A stretch of 64,000 nucleotides of DNA. It comes from Quillaja saponaria (Eukaryota > Streptophyta > Magnoliopsida > Fabales > Quillajaceae). Below, piece by piece: positions 33,850 to 46,950 of this stretch; position 1 is the first letter of the stretch, and every line of letters starts with the position of its first letter. The notes under the pieces were generated by a model. It was not told the origin of the DNA. It searched no databases and was given only the letters and a program-made list of their open reading frames with translations. The position numbers and the translations under genes were made by a program. The stretch lies in contig CM055615.1 in assembly GCA_029379385.1 (NCBI GenBank), positions 2,418,001-2,482,000 on the forward strand. The letters run 5' to 3'.

Positions 33850-34283
33850 AAATTATTGTACGTAAGGGCAGGGGTAGGCTTGCAGCTGGTAGGAGGGGAT
33901 AGGCTGGCAGGGGGGTTGGGGGTAGCTACAGCGTTGCAAGGTAGGCTGTAGCGTTGAAAATGCCAACTCTGAAACCGGCTTTACAAAAGCCGATTTCAGG
34001 GGTTGTCCCCCACGGGCCTGCGAGGCGGGGCCTGCAGGGGGACAAAATTTGAATGAAACCGGGTTTTAAAAACCTAGTTTCAAGACTCAATTAATTTTCT
34101 CGTCGTGGGCCCGTGAGGTGTGTGCTGTGGGGTCCATGGGGTGACATGACACGGTGAGTCGGACCAGAAAACGGTTTTTTGAAAATACAGTTTCAGAGTT
34201 TACCCCATTTTGGCTATTAAAATAAAAAATTTACCATTTTGTACAAAAATTTTAAGACTTGGAACCTTCTGTCCAAAAGTCCT
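33850..34283 (-). repeat. MULE right terminal inverted repeat
   Basis: It is the complement of the left TIR, with an extra stretch of about 30 bases near 34210-34245 created by repetition around ACAAAATGG. It contains foldback units at 33971-33997 (GAAACCGGC...GCCGATTTC), 34005-34043 (GTCCCCC...GGGGGAC) and 34055-34081. Confidence 0.88.
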
Positions 34284-34292
34284 ACTTATATC
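34284..34292. repeat. 9-bp target-site duplication, right copy (MULE)
   Basis: ACTTATATC, identical to 23992-24000, directly follows the right terminus GTCCAAAAGTCCT. Confidence 0.92.
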
Positions 34293-35734
34293 TATCAATT
34301 ACATTGCAGTTGGAGGCCTATTTTAAATAAAGTAAATAAAAGAAGTATAATTAAATTTATTTTCAAAAAATTATCAAATTTAATTAGATCATATAATTAA
34401 GGTATACATTACATTTACGAAAATTAATGACATTATTTCTATTAGTTAGCCATGCATTGTATTTTAAATACTTTGCTAAAATTTCATCAATTATTTTGAA
34501 TATATATATGAAATTTCTTAATAATTTTGTTATCAAATTTACTATTAGATTTTTGCATCGTAATCTTTTAATACAAGTTTTTTAATCAATAGTAATGGCT
34601 ATTTGTTTTTTTTTGGAGCAATAATTTTGTGAACTAAAATAAATTACTATTTTTAAAATTTTTTACTTATATAATACTTCTATCCTAATTTATTAAAAAA
34701 ATATATTAAAATTTAAAAAAAATAAGGCTAACACAATGTCTATTAAGAAAAAAAAAATTTAACAATATAGTGCAAAATCAACTTTATTTATTTATTATTC
34801 AAATTAATGAGTACATTTATATAAATTAATAGTCTATTCTTTTTTTAAAATTGTTGAAATTATCTTTTAAATTCACATAATTTATATTATTTTTATTGTT
34901 CATATCATAAACACTAAAAATAACAAACAAAACTTATTTTATTTTAGTTCTACTTATATATGTATTAATTTTTTTTATTAAATAGAATATGTTAAAATCA
35001 AATTAACATAATGGATAAATTTTAAGGAAAAAAAACTTAAAATATAGCGAAAACATAGAAATAATGAATGTTTAGAACTCATTTAAAACAAAAAAGATAA
35101 AAATAAGATTTATTGATATTTTAAAGATAAAAGTAGAGTATTTTAATTGTTTTTTAAATTTTTTTATAACACAGTTAATTTTCTATTTATCAAAAAGAGT
35201 GGAGAGTTGATTTCTCTAAATTTTAAACTTTAATGTTTTTTCAATAAATTAAAAAAAAGTAATTTACTATAAATATAAAATAGAAAAGTAACTCGATGAA
35301 AAGGGTAATACCATAAGTTTTTTTTTTTTTTTTTGGATTTTTGATAAGAGAGTAATACGAAAAGTTAATAAAAGTCTTACCTAGTGAGGTATTCTCCTAC
35401 GAGGGCAAATGAGTCTTTTTCTATTGAAATTAATCATTTATTTTTGTAATGATTCTTATTCTTTCAATAGTTTATATAACCACCCTTAGAAATCTCATTT
35501 TTTCAGACAACTCCAAACCGTTAAATCAGGGTTAACATTAACGGCAATGACATCAGTGATAATAGTACTGACGTTTTAAAAAGTCTACTTTACCCTTATA
35601 TTCTTCTACCCTCTTCTCAAATTCGTCACTGTCAAGCAAACGGGTTTAGAGAAAAATTGAGACTTTAGGTGTTTTTGACCCTTTACTTTTTCATAAATAA
35701 AACTATATCTCCTTGGGGTTCGATCAATTTAGAA
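34293..35734. other. AT-rich intergenic region upstream of the GID4-like gene
   Basis: No gene was recognised. Homopolymer runs are frequent; composition becomes less AT-rich from about 35500, probably the promoter and 5' UTR of the next gene. Confidence 0.55.
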
Positions 35735-38700
35735 ATGCCTGTAAGGGTGGCTGAGAGTTCCACGGCTTCTCAGGTTTCAGGTACTATGATTCTTTCAATT
35801 AGTTGTTATGAACTGTAATTTGCTTTGATTCTTAGTTTCTCTGTTTCTTTGCATGTTTCCTCAATGATTGGAATGTCGATGATTTGCTACTATGTTTCTA
35901 TAATTATCTTAAAAAATCATCTTTATTGTCCTTTTATTACTGCATATTTTGATTCATAAAAAAATTGTTGTTGTTTGATTATTTATGTAGGTGCAAATTC
36001 AGGTCAGACGTCGCCCCTAGTTTGTACACTTCTAAGTGCTGGACAGGTTAGTCTTATTTAGAACATTTGCAAATGAAATTAGGTTCTTTTTTATTGTATT
36101 TTTTTTGTTCTTTCTTGCATTTTTCTTTTACTCATTCTCTCTTAGAGGTCCAGTAATAGCATTAGAGAACCGATTTTTTTTATTAAGTTATTTTTTATTG
36201 TGTCATGCTTGATTATCATTGCAATATTTTTGGGCTGAGTATCTGATCAAAGTGGCCATTGTTAGCAATGAATATGGCTTCCTGTAGTCAGCTGCCTAAT
36301 AAGCATTGTGTATATGTAGAATCGTGACATTAATTTCAGTTGTGTCAAGCACATGTGTTATAGTCTCTCCATGGCATTGCTGCATGTTCATAGACCCATA
36401 TGGTTAACATATATTGAAGAGACTATTACTTTTAGCTTTCTAAAGTGAGAAGGATAATTTCCTTGTAGTTGCCACTACCACAGTTAAAGCGCCGTCTATG
36501 ATTCCCATTTACACTTCAGTTTAAGAAACCAATATTATAAAGCAGGAATTTTCCCTTCTGTCGTTTTCCTTTTTGCCTGTCACGGAATTATAGAACTTGG
36601 GATATGGGATATTGCAAATTTATGTAAGATCAAGTTTTTTGGAACGAGGCTATCAATTGTAAGGTTCTAATTACTATGTTGAATTTACTCAACCGCAACC
36701 TGGCCCAGGTCCCACTCTGTTTGGTATGCACATAGCTGTCAAAGGTGAGCCTGGCCCCAAGGCTCACTCCTAGTACCTCTTCTCGGTTTCGGCCGACAGA
36801 TTTAGATAGGTGACAGCTGGGAGTTCCGTTTTTGTGCTTTTTTCTAATGCGCTATGCATTTGCCTTTTGCAATTTTAGTAATTAGGAAAATTTTCAAATT
36901 TCAGCACTACAAATTTGGAAGTGTATCAATATTTATTTGAATTTTCATGTAAGATGCACATTTCTTCTATATGGCATATGCTTTGCCTTTAATTTGCACA
37001 TCACCCCTAGGAATCCAAGAGACCTTTGCACTTAAATGCACTTTGCGGATTTAATATCTAAAAGTAAGTGGCCAAATAGATGTTCCCTAATTCTGGGTTC
37101 CAGGAAGGTTGATGATCTATCTGTGTAAGAAGAAAATATGAATGAAACACGCATGTCAAGTGGGCTAAGATGCTCACATGTGCATTCATTCCAATAACTT
37201 CAGATGTAAGCTGCTTTGCCGAATAGTGATTTAATCTCATACTTTTCTTAATTTCTCCTATGACTGCCATGTGCAAGAGGTAATAATTATATGGTCACCT
37301 GATTTTCGAATTTCCTATCATTCATTGTCATTTATTTATTAATTACTAATAAGAAAAAAAAATTATATTTTTGTTTGCATTTTGAGTTGAGAGGTGAGAG
37401 GAGGTTGCAGCTTGCAGGTTGCCTCTCCATGGAATTACGATTTGTAACTCAGCCTCTATTTTCTTGTTGGATGAGTTGTAAAACTTTCAGAATATGCTTA
37501 AACCATATATGTGTTACAGGCCTTCTCTGGCACCCAGAATGTGTCAAGTCTACAGAAGGATGAAGCATGGAGGGTGAATGTCCGGATACAAGGATGTGAC
37601 TTTGAACATGGGTATCTTTGTGGCACCATGGAAGCTCTTAATGTTCCTATGGCAGACACACCAGTAAGAAGTTTCCCCTTTTGCTTTCCTTTCTTCCTTA
37701 TATAATATACATAAACACATATGTGTGAGTCTCTTTCTAGAACAATATTTCAAGACCATCAGTGATTGTGCAAATATTACATTTGTCCCTTAAACAATAC
37801 CTTGTACATACAATATATATTGGAAAGTCAATTTGAATAATCTTCTGTGGATTCACTATGGCTCAGCATTTGGAACTGAATGATTTATAAGACCATAAGT
37901 AGTCGAGTAATTTCTTTGACAGAATAAGATTATAAACTTACTGTTGCACCCTACAAATTGTTCATGCAACATGTACTGTTGATATTTGTTGACTTTCAAT
38001 TTGTTGGGCAACATGAACTGTTGTCAACTATCAACTACCAACTACTGTTCTTGTCAGAGGGCCTTTTTCAATGTTCAAATGGTTGCACGATTCACTGTAG
38101 GCCAGAACTTGTTATATGGCTATGCTACCTGGCCGTCCTCATCTAGTTTACTGTTATATCTTTGTCATTTTCCCATGCAGCAAAGACAAATGTAATCTTC
38201 CTCAAAATAATCTTTGCTCTCTGTTCTTTTAGACTTATGTTCGTGTCATAAATATCCATTATGATGTGCAATTATGTTTTCAGCTTTATTTAATTGCTCT
38301 TTTGCTTCAATGTTACCATTACAAGGTAGCATATGTTTGGTAGCAATTAGCAAGATAAAAATCTGCTTTTGGGGTAAAGTTTGGAAGTTATGTTGGGAGA
38401 ATAGCCTTGGACATAATCCCAGAAATTAGAAGGCTACCTTCTATGCACCAGTTACTGCATTAAGCAAAAACCAGAACTTCTTTCTCTTTTTATTTAACCC
38501 AATTTTTAACGTGCTACTTCTCTTTATTGATTTATGTCAGGTAGTTACTTTTTGGGAAGGGGAGATTGTTGATATCAAGAATTATACTTTCTTCACCGGA
38601 AAATGGGAAGCAACGTATGTGTAATTTTTTTTAGTTATGCGAAGAGATCCTGTTTGAATAAAACTTATATTTTTGATATGAATGCCCTATTGCCCTTTGA

Positions 38701-39827
38701 GTATAAACACATAATCTATTTCCTTTTTTAGCAAGTTTCTTATTTTTGACAGACCAGAGGACGACATAAGGCACTGGACTAAGTTTCCGTCATTTTCTCC
38801 ACTTTCGGTAAGGACTTGGGATTTTCGCATCATTTGCATTGAATATACTATTTTATTGAATCAAGTTCTTTCTAGAGCCAAGTGGAGGTTGATGGTGGCA
38901 AGTTTTTGGATCTGAGTAACTATTCGTGCATTTTTATGGTATCTTCCTCTCTCAACTGCCTTTGTAAATTATTTAAAGAATGCTTACATGTCGAGTAAAA
39001 CTTTGCAATTTTTTTTAAACTTGTGGATGCAGAGATGGAAAGAGCAATACTTTGTGAATGTTGGAGCAGACTGCGGGCTAACTATAGCTGGCTTTTATTA
39101 TGTTTGTTTCTCTTGTAGTGATGGTTCTATCAATGGATACTATTATGATCCTAATAGCAGGTCATGTTCTCTTCCTTTTCTCTATTGGTCATTGCATTCA
39201 TTTGTGTCTGAGATCTTCAGGTCATAGTGTGCTTATGATTTCATTTTGTTTGGTGTTTAGGTCATTTATTATGCTTACATTATTCTGTAGATGCTAAATG
39301 GCTTAATTATTTTCACTCCATACTCTTGACACAAAATTTGTATCTCAGATCTTCAGCTCATACTGTGCTAATGATTAAGTTTATTTGGTGTTTAGGTAAT
39401 GTTATTATGCTTATTATTATGCCACAGATGCTATTTGACTTAATTCTTTCACTGCATACTGGACACATGAAATTTGTAACTCAGATCTTCAGCTCATAGT
39501 GGTTAATGAGTACATTTTGCTTGGTGTTTAGGACATGCTATTATGCTTATCATTATTCTGCAGATGCTAAATTACTTAAATATCATTGCACTCTTGACAG
39601 AGAAAAAAATAAACATTTTGCTTGGTGTTTAGGACATGCTATTATGCTTATCATTAATCTGCAGATGCTAAATTACTTAAATATCATTGCACTCTTGACA
39701 GAGAAAAAAATAAAGTGTTTGATCTATAACATGTGGACCATTTTGCAGCCCTTTTCAGAAGCTTGAGTTGAAATCAACTAATGAGGGAAGATCAGGTTTC
39801 AGTTTTTCATCATATGAGTTGCAGTGA
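35735..39827 (+). CDS. GID4/VID24-family protein (CTLH E3 ligase substrate receptor)
   Basis: Eight exons with canonical sites: 35735-35780, 35991-36046, 37520-37663, 38541-38614, 38753-38807, 38876-38938, 39033-39160, 39749-39827. Together they encode 214 residues with no breaks. The family core is clear: LLSAGQ, FSGTQNVSSLQKDEAW, GYLCGTMEALNVP, TFWEGEIVD, FFTGKWEAT, IRHWTKFPSF, RWKEQYFVN and GFYYVCFSCSDGSINGYYYDP, ending FSSYELQ. In yeast and animals GID4 is the beta-barrel receptor that binds N-terminal Pro degrons for the GID/CTLH ubiquitin ligase; plants have conserved homologues. Intron 2 is long (about 1.5 kb) and intron 7 holds a minisatellite. The gene looks functional. Confidence 0.93.
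39211..39715 (+). repeat. Minisatellite in intron 7 of the GID4-like gene
   Basis: Units of about 136 bases begin with GATCTTCAG at about 39212, 39348 and 39484. The third unit's last 100 bases (CATTTTGCTTGGTGTTTAGG onward) are then repeated almost exactly from about 39614 to 39715. Each unit contains a T-rich stretch followed by CTGCAG/CCACAG/CTGTAG ATGC, which resembles a 3' splice site. Confidence 0.8.
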
Positions 39828-41639
39828 ATACAAGATATCAAGTTCTGCAATGCACTAGGCTGCAGCAGTATAGTAATGTCTTGAACCAGATGCACATCTG
39901 TTTTTGCATTAGATACTATCGTTCTGCACTATTCGCCCTTCCAATATGTGGTTGTTATAACCTTAAGGAAGATTGTATGACCTGTAATTCTATCCATTTG
40001 AATTTGAAGGATCTTAGCTGCATGTAGTTCTGTGCAAAAAATTAGGATTTGGATCATCTCCTTAGTCGGAGAAGGATCTGTTCTGATTCCACAGGCCACG
40101 GTTTGCTTTTTCCTCTAAAAAGTATATTTTATTGCCAAAAGTACTTTTTCCTCTACAACAAATTACGTGGACGACCCGTTGACAGACATGATAACGTTTT
40201 GGAGAAGTAAGGAACCGGATCCAAAAATAATTGAAGTAGTTCTTTTTGTATCATATTGAGATACCGACTGACCTTTGGATAGTTTCATGCTACAACTAGC
40301 AACAATCTTGGTAGCGTAAGTGGTTATTGGCGGAATTGTGCTTGTGCGGGTGGCAATAGAGCTGGAGGGTAGGTCCAAAACATTTCTGATGATTCTTGTG
40401 ACATCTTAAGAAAGCGGTGAGTCAAAAAGTACATAGCAGACTGATGATTCTTGTGACACTTTTAAGTATGCTGTTATGAGTTGCACTTTGCCTCAACATG
40501 TGTGACTTGCGAGATTTTAGCTACTTCTATTTTGTGAAAAAATAAAAACTTTTTTCTTTTCCTAAACTCTATTCCATACTTGCAACTTAAGTAAACAGTA
40601 TACTAATCTAATTAATTACTTTTTAAAATTTAAACTTTCTTTTACTAACTCAGCTTGAAATGGAAAAATAAGTAGAATACCCAGGTAGGAATCATAACAA
40701 AACCTTTAGACCACTCCACCTACCTGCCCGACTAGGGAGTTGTGTGAAGTACGAACAGTCAACCTCCCTTGGTCCCTGTTAATAGTTATAATCTTGAACA
40801 CAAAAGAAAAAAGAAAAAAGAAAAAAAAAGAAAACAGGAAAATAAATTCCTTTGCCAAGAAGTTGATAAATCAACTGTGTCATCATTGTCTCTCCTTCCC
40901 CATGATTTCCAGTAACCTTCCTGCTGGTTTATGTTGTTCTCTTCTCATGTTTTTTCTAATCTAATCTTCTTTTGATTCCGTTATAGAGAGATTACTTTGA
41001 AAAAATTAATGGGTATTGGAAGTTTCAAAGTTCAACCAAAATTTAGAGCACCTTTTCTAGGTTTCACAAAGACAGCTGAAATATGATTGGCCTAATTGGA
41101 ACTTTCATTGTAGAACGGGTCAGTATTCTTTTTCTTTTCCCTCCTAATAGTTTGGTGATTTCTCTTATTATGAGTTGAGAATGACATTGGCAGATGTTTA
41201 TATTGTGTGGTTTTGGTGTTTTTTTGATAATATAAGCAAGGAAGTGAATGGAGTGGATATCGGAAAGGTCTTGATCTTCCTTTCTGACCATTCAAGCTGC
41301 ATACAACTGTAACCAGTGTGCTATGCTTCGTGGTGTCATTCCATTTATTTCTTAACCTTGTTAATGCAATCCAGATTACTTCGAAATCGAATAAATGGCA
41401 GTTATAATTGCTGTAAAGTTTCCAACTAAAATTGCAATGTTGCATTTGCTATCATAGAGTTTCATTTGATTGCTTTTGGTTCATTGATCACTAGACAATC
41501 TCTAGATTACACACCTGGGTTAGCAGTATGTGCCAGTCTAAAAACTTATACAAGTACACAGTGCCATAAATTCATATTCTCGTACAATCTATTAAAACTT
41601 TGGCAGAGCATTTTTTATTTACCATTTTATTGTCATATC
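39828..41639. other. Region between the GID4-like gene and the TPR pseudogene
   Basis: It begins with the GID4-like 3' UTR. No other gene was recognised. An A/G-rich stretch lies at about 40798-40840. Confidence 0.5.
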
Positions 41640-44600
41640 AACAAAGCTTTACCAGTAAAATAGCAGGCAACACACGGAAAACAACCTCCCAGCTGATTCG
41701 AGCATCTATAACAGGCATTTTGGAAGTTGCGTCCAATTCTAGAGCTTCAGCTAGTGACAGCCTACGGTTTCTCCACGCAACCTCTGCTCAACTCTTCATC
41801 TTCTCTTCTTGAACCTTTCTGTTTTCTTGGACAACAAGTGTTTCTGCATAGCAACCAAGATAGATCAATCAAGTACAAAAATCAATGCAAGTTCTGTAAC
41901 TGTTTTGAATTCAGCATAGAAAACCAATGCGGGTCAAAGTATTGACATACATAACGATAACCAGAAGTGGCATATATGCATTCTTTCTAGAAGTTGAAGC
42001 CTATAAAAGGATTATAGATGGATGTTAATCACAGTTGTAGGTTGCATCTCTCCTATTTGGTGTGATAGCATGACAACCATTACCAACAACTCATAAAATA
42101 TAGATACGAACTCTTCCCACCCCACGGACTTAACCTCAAACAGAAATTGATATATTGCTTTATATAAGTGGTAATATTCACCAAGTCCATACATGAGCGA
42201 GAAAGAAATAATAACTTCTTTGACATCAGTAGACAACGGTCAATTGATGAAGTTCTACCAAATAGATGCAATAGTTTCTTGTTTCCAAATGCATTGTTAT
42301 ACACGTACAGTAAATTTTTACCATGGTCAATTCTAATGTATAATAATTTATACTTGATAGGCTATGCACAAATGCAAAGGAAAAATGGTCCAGATGCACA
42401 AACATACCTCTTGCAAGGGCCACCATATCTCTTGTATCACTGTTGAATCCAACAACTATAACATAGTTTAAAACTTAGCAAATATCTCAAAATATTTGTG
42501 TATGAGCATGAAAAATTATAGATCAGGTTAACAGTTTACCTTCAGTGTCCACTGGTGGAGCCTTCAACAATTCAATTGCCCTTCTGTGGAGTCCCTATCA
42601 ATGATTTCCTAGCTAATTAACAATATACAAAAAAGTAAAAGAAGTTGTGTGATTTAAATGACAATGTTTAACCAATGAGAATTTGTGGCCAATATCAACA
42701 TCTGAAAGGGAGACAAATGCTGGAAATAACTTGGCAGGCCAAACCAGCAGCGGCTGTTACATATCTCGATAAAAAATTTTCCACAGAAACTGCTACTTTG
42801 ACTAACTAACTTGGATATATTCTATGACTGAAGGCAGTGCCACCGGCATTGTAAGTTGTAACACCGGATATACCAGGCCTTGTGTACCAGTTTACCTTGC
42901 ATTTAGGCTTAGATTAGGAAGCTTCATGATAAACTAAATAAAAAGTATTCGTTACAGGATCACCTTATTGGTGGAACATCATTCTATAAATAGTCTTTGG
43001 TTATTTTTGGTTTGAACAACTTTAAGATGCACTCTGTTTCTGATCCAAAACATACCTGACACGATCCTTCACTTGATTAACATTTATGTGTGTGGGTGTG
43101 TGCTAATGTTATCCTTAACAACCTTAAAAAACGTAAGTTGCAGGATTTCCTTGTTGGTGGAACGTCATTGTATAACATACTCTTTTAAAAAATCTTAGTA
43201 GTGATAGAAGAAGAACCACTCTGTTTTCTACTTCAAACGCACCAAATTACACCTGAAATTCCCTGAAATATCCTTAACAACATCAATTCATGCTCTATCA
43301 ACCACTCTTACGATTGGAAATGACAATCTTGGACATCTAATTACATGACCAAGTTGATCAGTAGCTCATCTGCAAATTTATGAAACCAAGTCTAAAATAA
43401 AATAATGAAGTGCCTACTAGAGCCAACATCAAGTTGAGTCAAAGGGTAACTCTCATTTAAAGGACAAGATTGGAATGTAAGACCGAGGCCAAGGAATACT
43501 GTATTGTGTGTCTGACCTACATACTGATTCAAAAAACAATGAACAAAATTTGAAATTTAAAATTTAAAATTCTCATACTTAAATTAAATAATTCAGATTC
43601 ACGAGTTATGACCTCTTGAATTAAATAATTCAAATTCATGAGTTATGACCTCTTGAACCAAAAGAGAGCTTGAACGCTCCTGCATTGCTTTATGCCTAAA
43701 CATGAAAGCTATGCATGTTAAGATGACGCCAACCTTTGGATGATGTGACCCTACATCAAACCAGTAAAGCAACATCATATTAGTAACAGCTATAAAAGGA
43801 CCTTCAGCAAAAAGTGCTAAACAAGTATATACCAAAACATTCCTCTGTCGTATTTAATGCCGTTGACAATAATTCCTCTGCATCACCAAAATTATTGAAA
43901 CAACAGTTGATAGTAGTATCACATGACTGTGGTCAAGTTGAAGAGTATCGTGGCTTAACTAAATGTGCCTCAAGCTGTCCTAAACCACACCTGGCTCCCA
44001 ACAATACCCCTCCACGGACATATTACAAGCAGCTAAGGCATATGGGTGTCCAAAAGTTTGAGTCTCGGACCCTCCTATAACTTTCTGGTAACCTCCTTTG
44101 CAGATAAGAAGTGCTGTTTGGCATCCAAAAATTGTCCATATGACAGAGCAACACTACCTGTATATCCATACATCAATTTATTGTAGAAAAATGTCAACAT
44201 AATGATTGATAAATGAACCTTAAGTTGCATAGTTTGTCAGCCTTAGGTCCCTGAAAGAATGCTTCAGCTGCGCAGAGTCCCATAATTGGTAGCATATACA
44301 TAAATAATCAAACAAAAATATGCAAGCCTTTAACAAGTTCAACTAACCCGTTTACTGCTTTAGCATGAGCATGTATCACCTCAAAATCTCTCCCACTACA
44401 TCCTCTTTCCTGTTTTCCCAAGAGTTCTAAGCATTCATCTGTGAGCACTAATGATTTATCATCCGATATGGGAGAATCTTTCCAAATAAATTTCAATTCT
44501 AGTGAAAAGTAAAAATGCAACCAAAATATTTTACATGTTTTTGTGGTAACAAACCCTCTCTAATTCCAGATGAATACCAGCCAGAGCTTCAAAAGCAGCA

Positions 44601-45345
44601 ACTATAACAAAAAGAAAACCAAAAAAACTTACTGTTTTGGGATTCATATGAATAATTGCAGATGTAAAAGCAGAAACTAATAAATTTAGAAACCAACTTA
44701 CCTAAGATTCAAGAATGAGCTAGTTAAATCTTTGACCCCATTGAACCTCTCTATGGCTTCATGAATATCTCCTCTAAGAAATATAATAAAATCAAACTTA
44801 TATGATCTCACAAATCTCTCAAACACAAAGTATTTATACATATTTTTGAAGATCCATCATTATTCAAATGCTAAATGAGATTTGCAAACCCAACTAGTAA
44901 GTAAACTAATAAAAAGATTAAACCTTTCAGACAATAAGGTGGACATAGCGAGTAAGATTAATCCCCTCGAATTTTCATTTGCAGGCTCTTTTCCTTCACT
45001 TAGCTGATTTGAAAGGCACTGTTCTAGTACCAGCATACCTTGTGCATACAATTCATCTACAATTTAACAGACAAAAATCCATCATCACCAAGAAAAAATA
45101 ATAAGCAATTTTATACAGAGAGTACAAAAATTGAGAAACAAAGTCTCTGAAGCTGGAAATGACAGAAAACCTCATTTCTGAGACCGGGCATGAGCCCTAG
45201 CGTAGTTGATCATCTGGGTTTGCCTTTGAATCGTCTATCCATCGTGCATTAACCTGAACGGTAGAGAAGATGCTATAATGTAAAGCTGAGCCTAATTGGG
45301 CATTTCGAGCAACAGCAGTGAAGCTCTTGACAACTTAACAATGGT
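41640..45345 (-). pseudogene. Multi-exon TPR-like protein, decayed (SSR1/NDP1-type suspected)
   Basis: Minus-strand exons, some with clean splice sites, spell a helical-repeat protein: ARNAQLGSALHYSIF (about 45255-45330, targeting-like), ELYAQGMLVLEQCLSNQ (45056-44924), HEAIERFNGVKDLT (about 44705-44770), AFEALAGIHLELER (about 44560-44604), DECLELLGKQERG...HAHAKAVNGLVELVK (about 44330-44460), GSVALSYGQFLDAKQHFLSA (about 44088-44155), HPKVGVILTCIAFMFRHKAMQE (about 43671-43755), GLHRRAIELLKAPP (about 42545-42595) and RRLSLAEALELDAT (about 41700-41800). The first exon has its ATG in a different frame, and the last exon has TGA where Trp is expected (KS-stop-AEVAW). Introns are kept, so it is a decayed gene or duplicate, not a retrocopy. 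The family name is a tentative recollection. Confidence 0.6.
43583..43656 (+). repeat. 37-bp tandem duplication
   Basis: ATTAAATAATTCAGATTC... to ...ACCTCTTGA at 43583-43619 is repeated at 43620-43656 with two substitutions. It lies just past the HPKVG exon of the TPR pseudogene. Confidence 0.8.
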
Positions 45346-46943
45346 GCAAAACATTGTCGCTTCTGGTTCTCCATTGGACGAAAAATCACAAAACCCTATA
45401 TGAATTGAGAAGGGTTTTAGGCTCTGTTTAGATTGAGGAAGGAAGGAGATTCTACTTTCCAGTCTCATTTTGGTATCTAATTTCTAAATTCAGTTACTAC
45501 TTGTTAGTGGTGTCTCACCAGGACCCTCTGTATTTTCCTAATTTCCATTTTCTTCTTTTACGCAAAACACAATTTTTTTAATTTTTTTTTCAGATTTATA
45601 CTAAAATTTATAGATTAGTTAGGGCATCTCCTATGTGCACATAAATGGGATACTTGCATCATTTTGTACTTCAAGGTTTTTTTTTTTTTTTTTCCAGAGA
45701 TAAAAAACTGGGAATTTAAAAAAAGTTATAAGGGTTTAATTCTCTTCTTATTCAGTTATAGTGATTTTGACTTTTTATTGAATATTAATCAATAATTAAG
45801 CTTCAAGAAATTAATCAAGTAATTAAGAAGATAAGTGTTATCTTGATCAGAAATATAAATTGATCAAGATAAATTTGACTAAAAACTTTTTTGACAGACT
45901 TCTTAATGCTCTTATATAGTTTTGTTTTAGAAAGCTATGCTTCGAACAACACCTATTTTTGCAGCTATGTTCCAAACAAATAAGCCAAACATTAATTCTA
46001 GGCACTCATTTAAGGTTCTCATTTACTGTGGGCTTTGCTTTTAATGATTCCTCTCATAAAGCACAAAGGGATTATTCCCCTCAGATATGTATGTCTAATC
46101 CAACTTTATCAGTCATAAACATCAAACATGCATACCAATTTCTATTGAAGTTGTTCTGAGATACTAAAGCATTGTGTAAATCTTGTTTTGCAAGGGTGAA
46201 GAATGTAAGGGGAATAATTATGTTCTAATGCTGGGATACCTTTTCATTTATAAAATGATGCAAATCATATTATTTTAGAGCAAAAGCCAACACTAGTACG
46301 ATTCCCAGGTGATATGATACCTTTTGTCAGACATTAGCTTCTGATGCAGAAGAATAAGCATGATTTCTTTGGCTTTAAACATTGTCTAATCCAAATAGAG
46401 TATATAACAAATTACATCTTTCCCGTTACTTAATCCAATAACTTTTTCTTTTTTTCTTTAACTTTTTTTTTTTCGGTCAAAGAATCATTTCATATAAAAA
46501 CTTAAACGGTTAGGTAATGCTTTATCTGAATGAGTTTTGATTGCCTAGACACCCACAAGCGCAAGCTAATCGGGTTTGTTAGCGTAGACAATACACCAAC
46601 CCTCCTCACATATTGTGCTAAAATTTATTAGAAAATGGGTGGAGGCAAGGATCAAACTCCTACCTAGAAAATTTGTTATCATGTCAAAAATCACTTGATC
46701 AAAAGCTTAATATGTTACACTTTTGATTTCTCCTATAAAATTTGTAATTTGATCTAGGCACTGATGTAGCCATGTAGGAGAGAAACCTCTTGTACGAAGC
46801 AATGGATATATGCCTTTATATCATGAAAGATAAAGAAGGTAGAAAGAAAAATAAAGCAAAAAGCAAAATGAGTGACACAATGATCATTAGTCGCAAGCCA
46901 GTTTACAAAAGATATCAGTTGTCTCGACCTATCCATGTGGCTC
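45346..46943. other. Intergenic region upstream of the thaumatin-like gene
   Basis: No gene was recognised. It contains a strong hairpin at 45838-45872 and T-runs at about 45679-45698 and 46442-46475. Confidence 0.5.
45838..45872. repeat. Perfect 12-bp inverted repeat
   Basis: TTATCTTGATCA (45838-45849), an 11-base AT-rich loop, then TGATCAAGATAA (45861-45872). Confidence 0.85.
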
Positions 46944-46950
46944 TATATAT
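46944..46950 (+). promoter_or_regulatory. TATA box, thaumatin-like gene
   Basis: TATATAT about 95 bases before the ATG at 47046, well placed for a short leader. Confidence 0.55.

Larger units (their letters stand above)
24001..34283 (-). mobile_element. Mutator-like element (MULE) with plant mobile domain gene, 10,283 bp
   Basis: Both ends are defined: the left starts AGGTTTTTGGACAGAAG and the complement of the right starts AGGACTTTTGGACAGAAG. They form TIRs of about 300 (left) and 420 (right) bases, flanked by a perfect 9-bp duplication. Inside, all on the minus strand and in this order, are a MULE transposase relic (31527-29005), a plant mobile domain gene relic (28707-26634) and a third, unrecognised ORF (26043-25408). 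AT-rich tandem-repeat blocks lie between the genes and each TIR. All three genes carry stops, so the element is not autonomous now. The match of TSD and TIRs indicates a single insertion that has stayed whole at its ends. Confidence 0.92.

Noticed and set aside
40163..40378. 71-codon minus-strand frame rich in Ser and Thr behind the GID4-like gene
   Set aside because: No homology recognised; overlaps what is probably 3' flanking sequence of a plus-strand gene.
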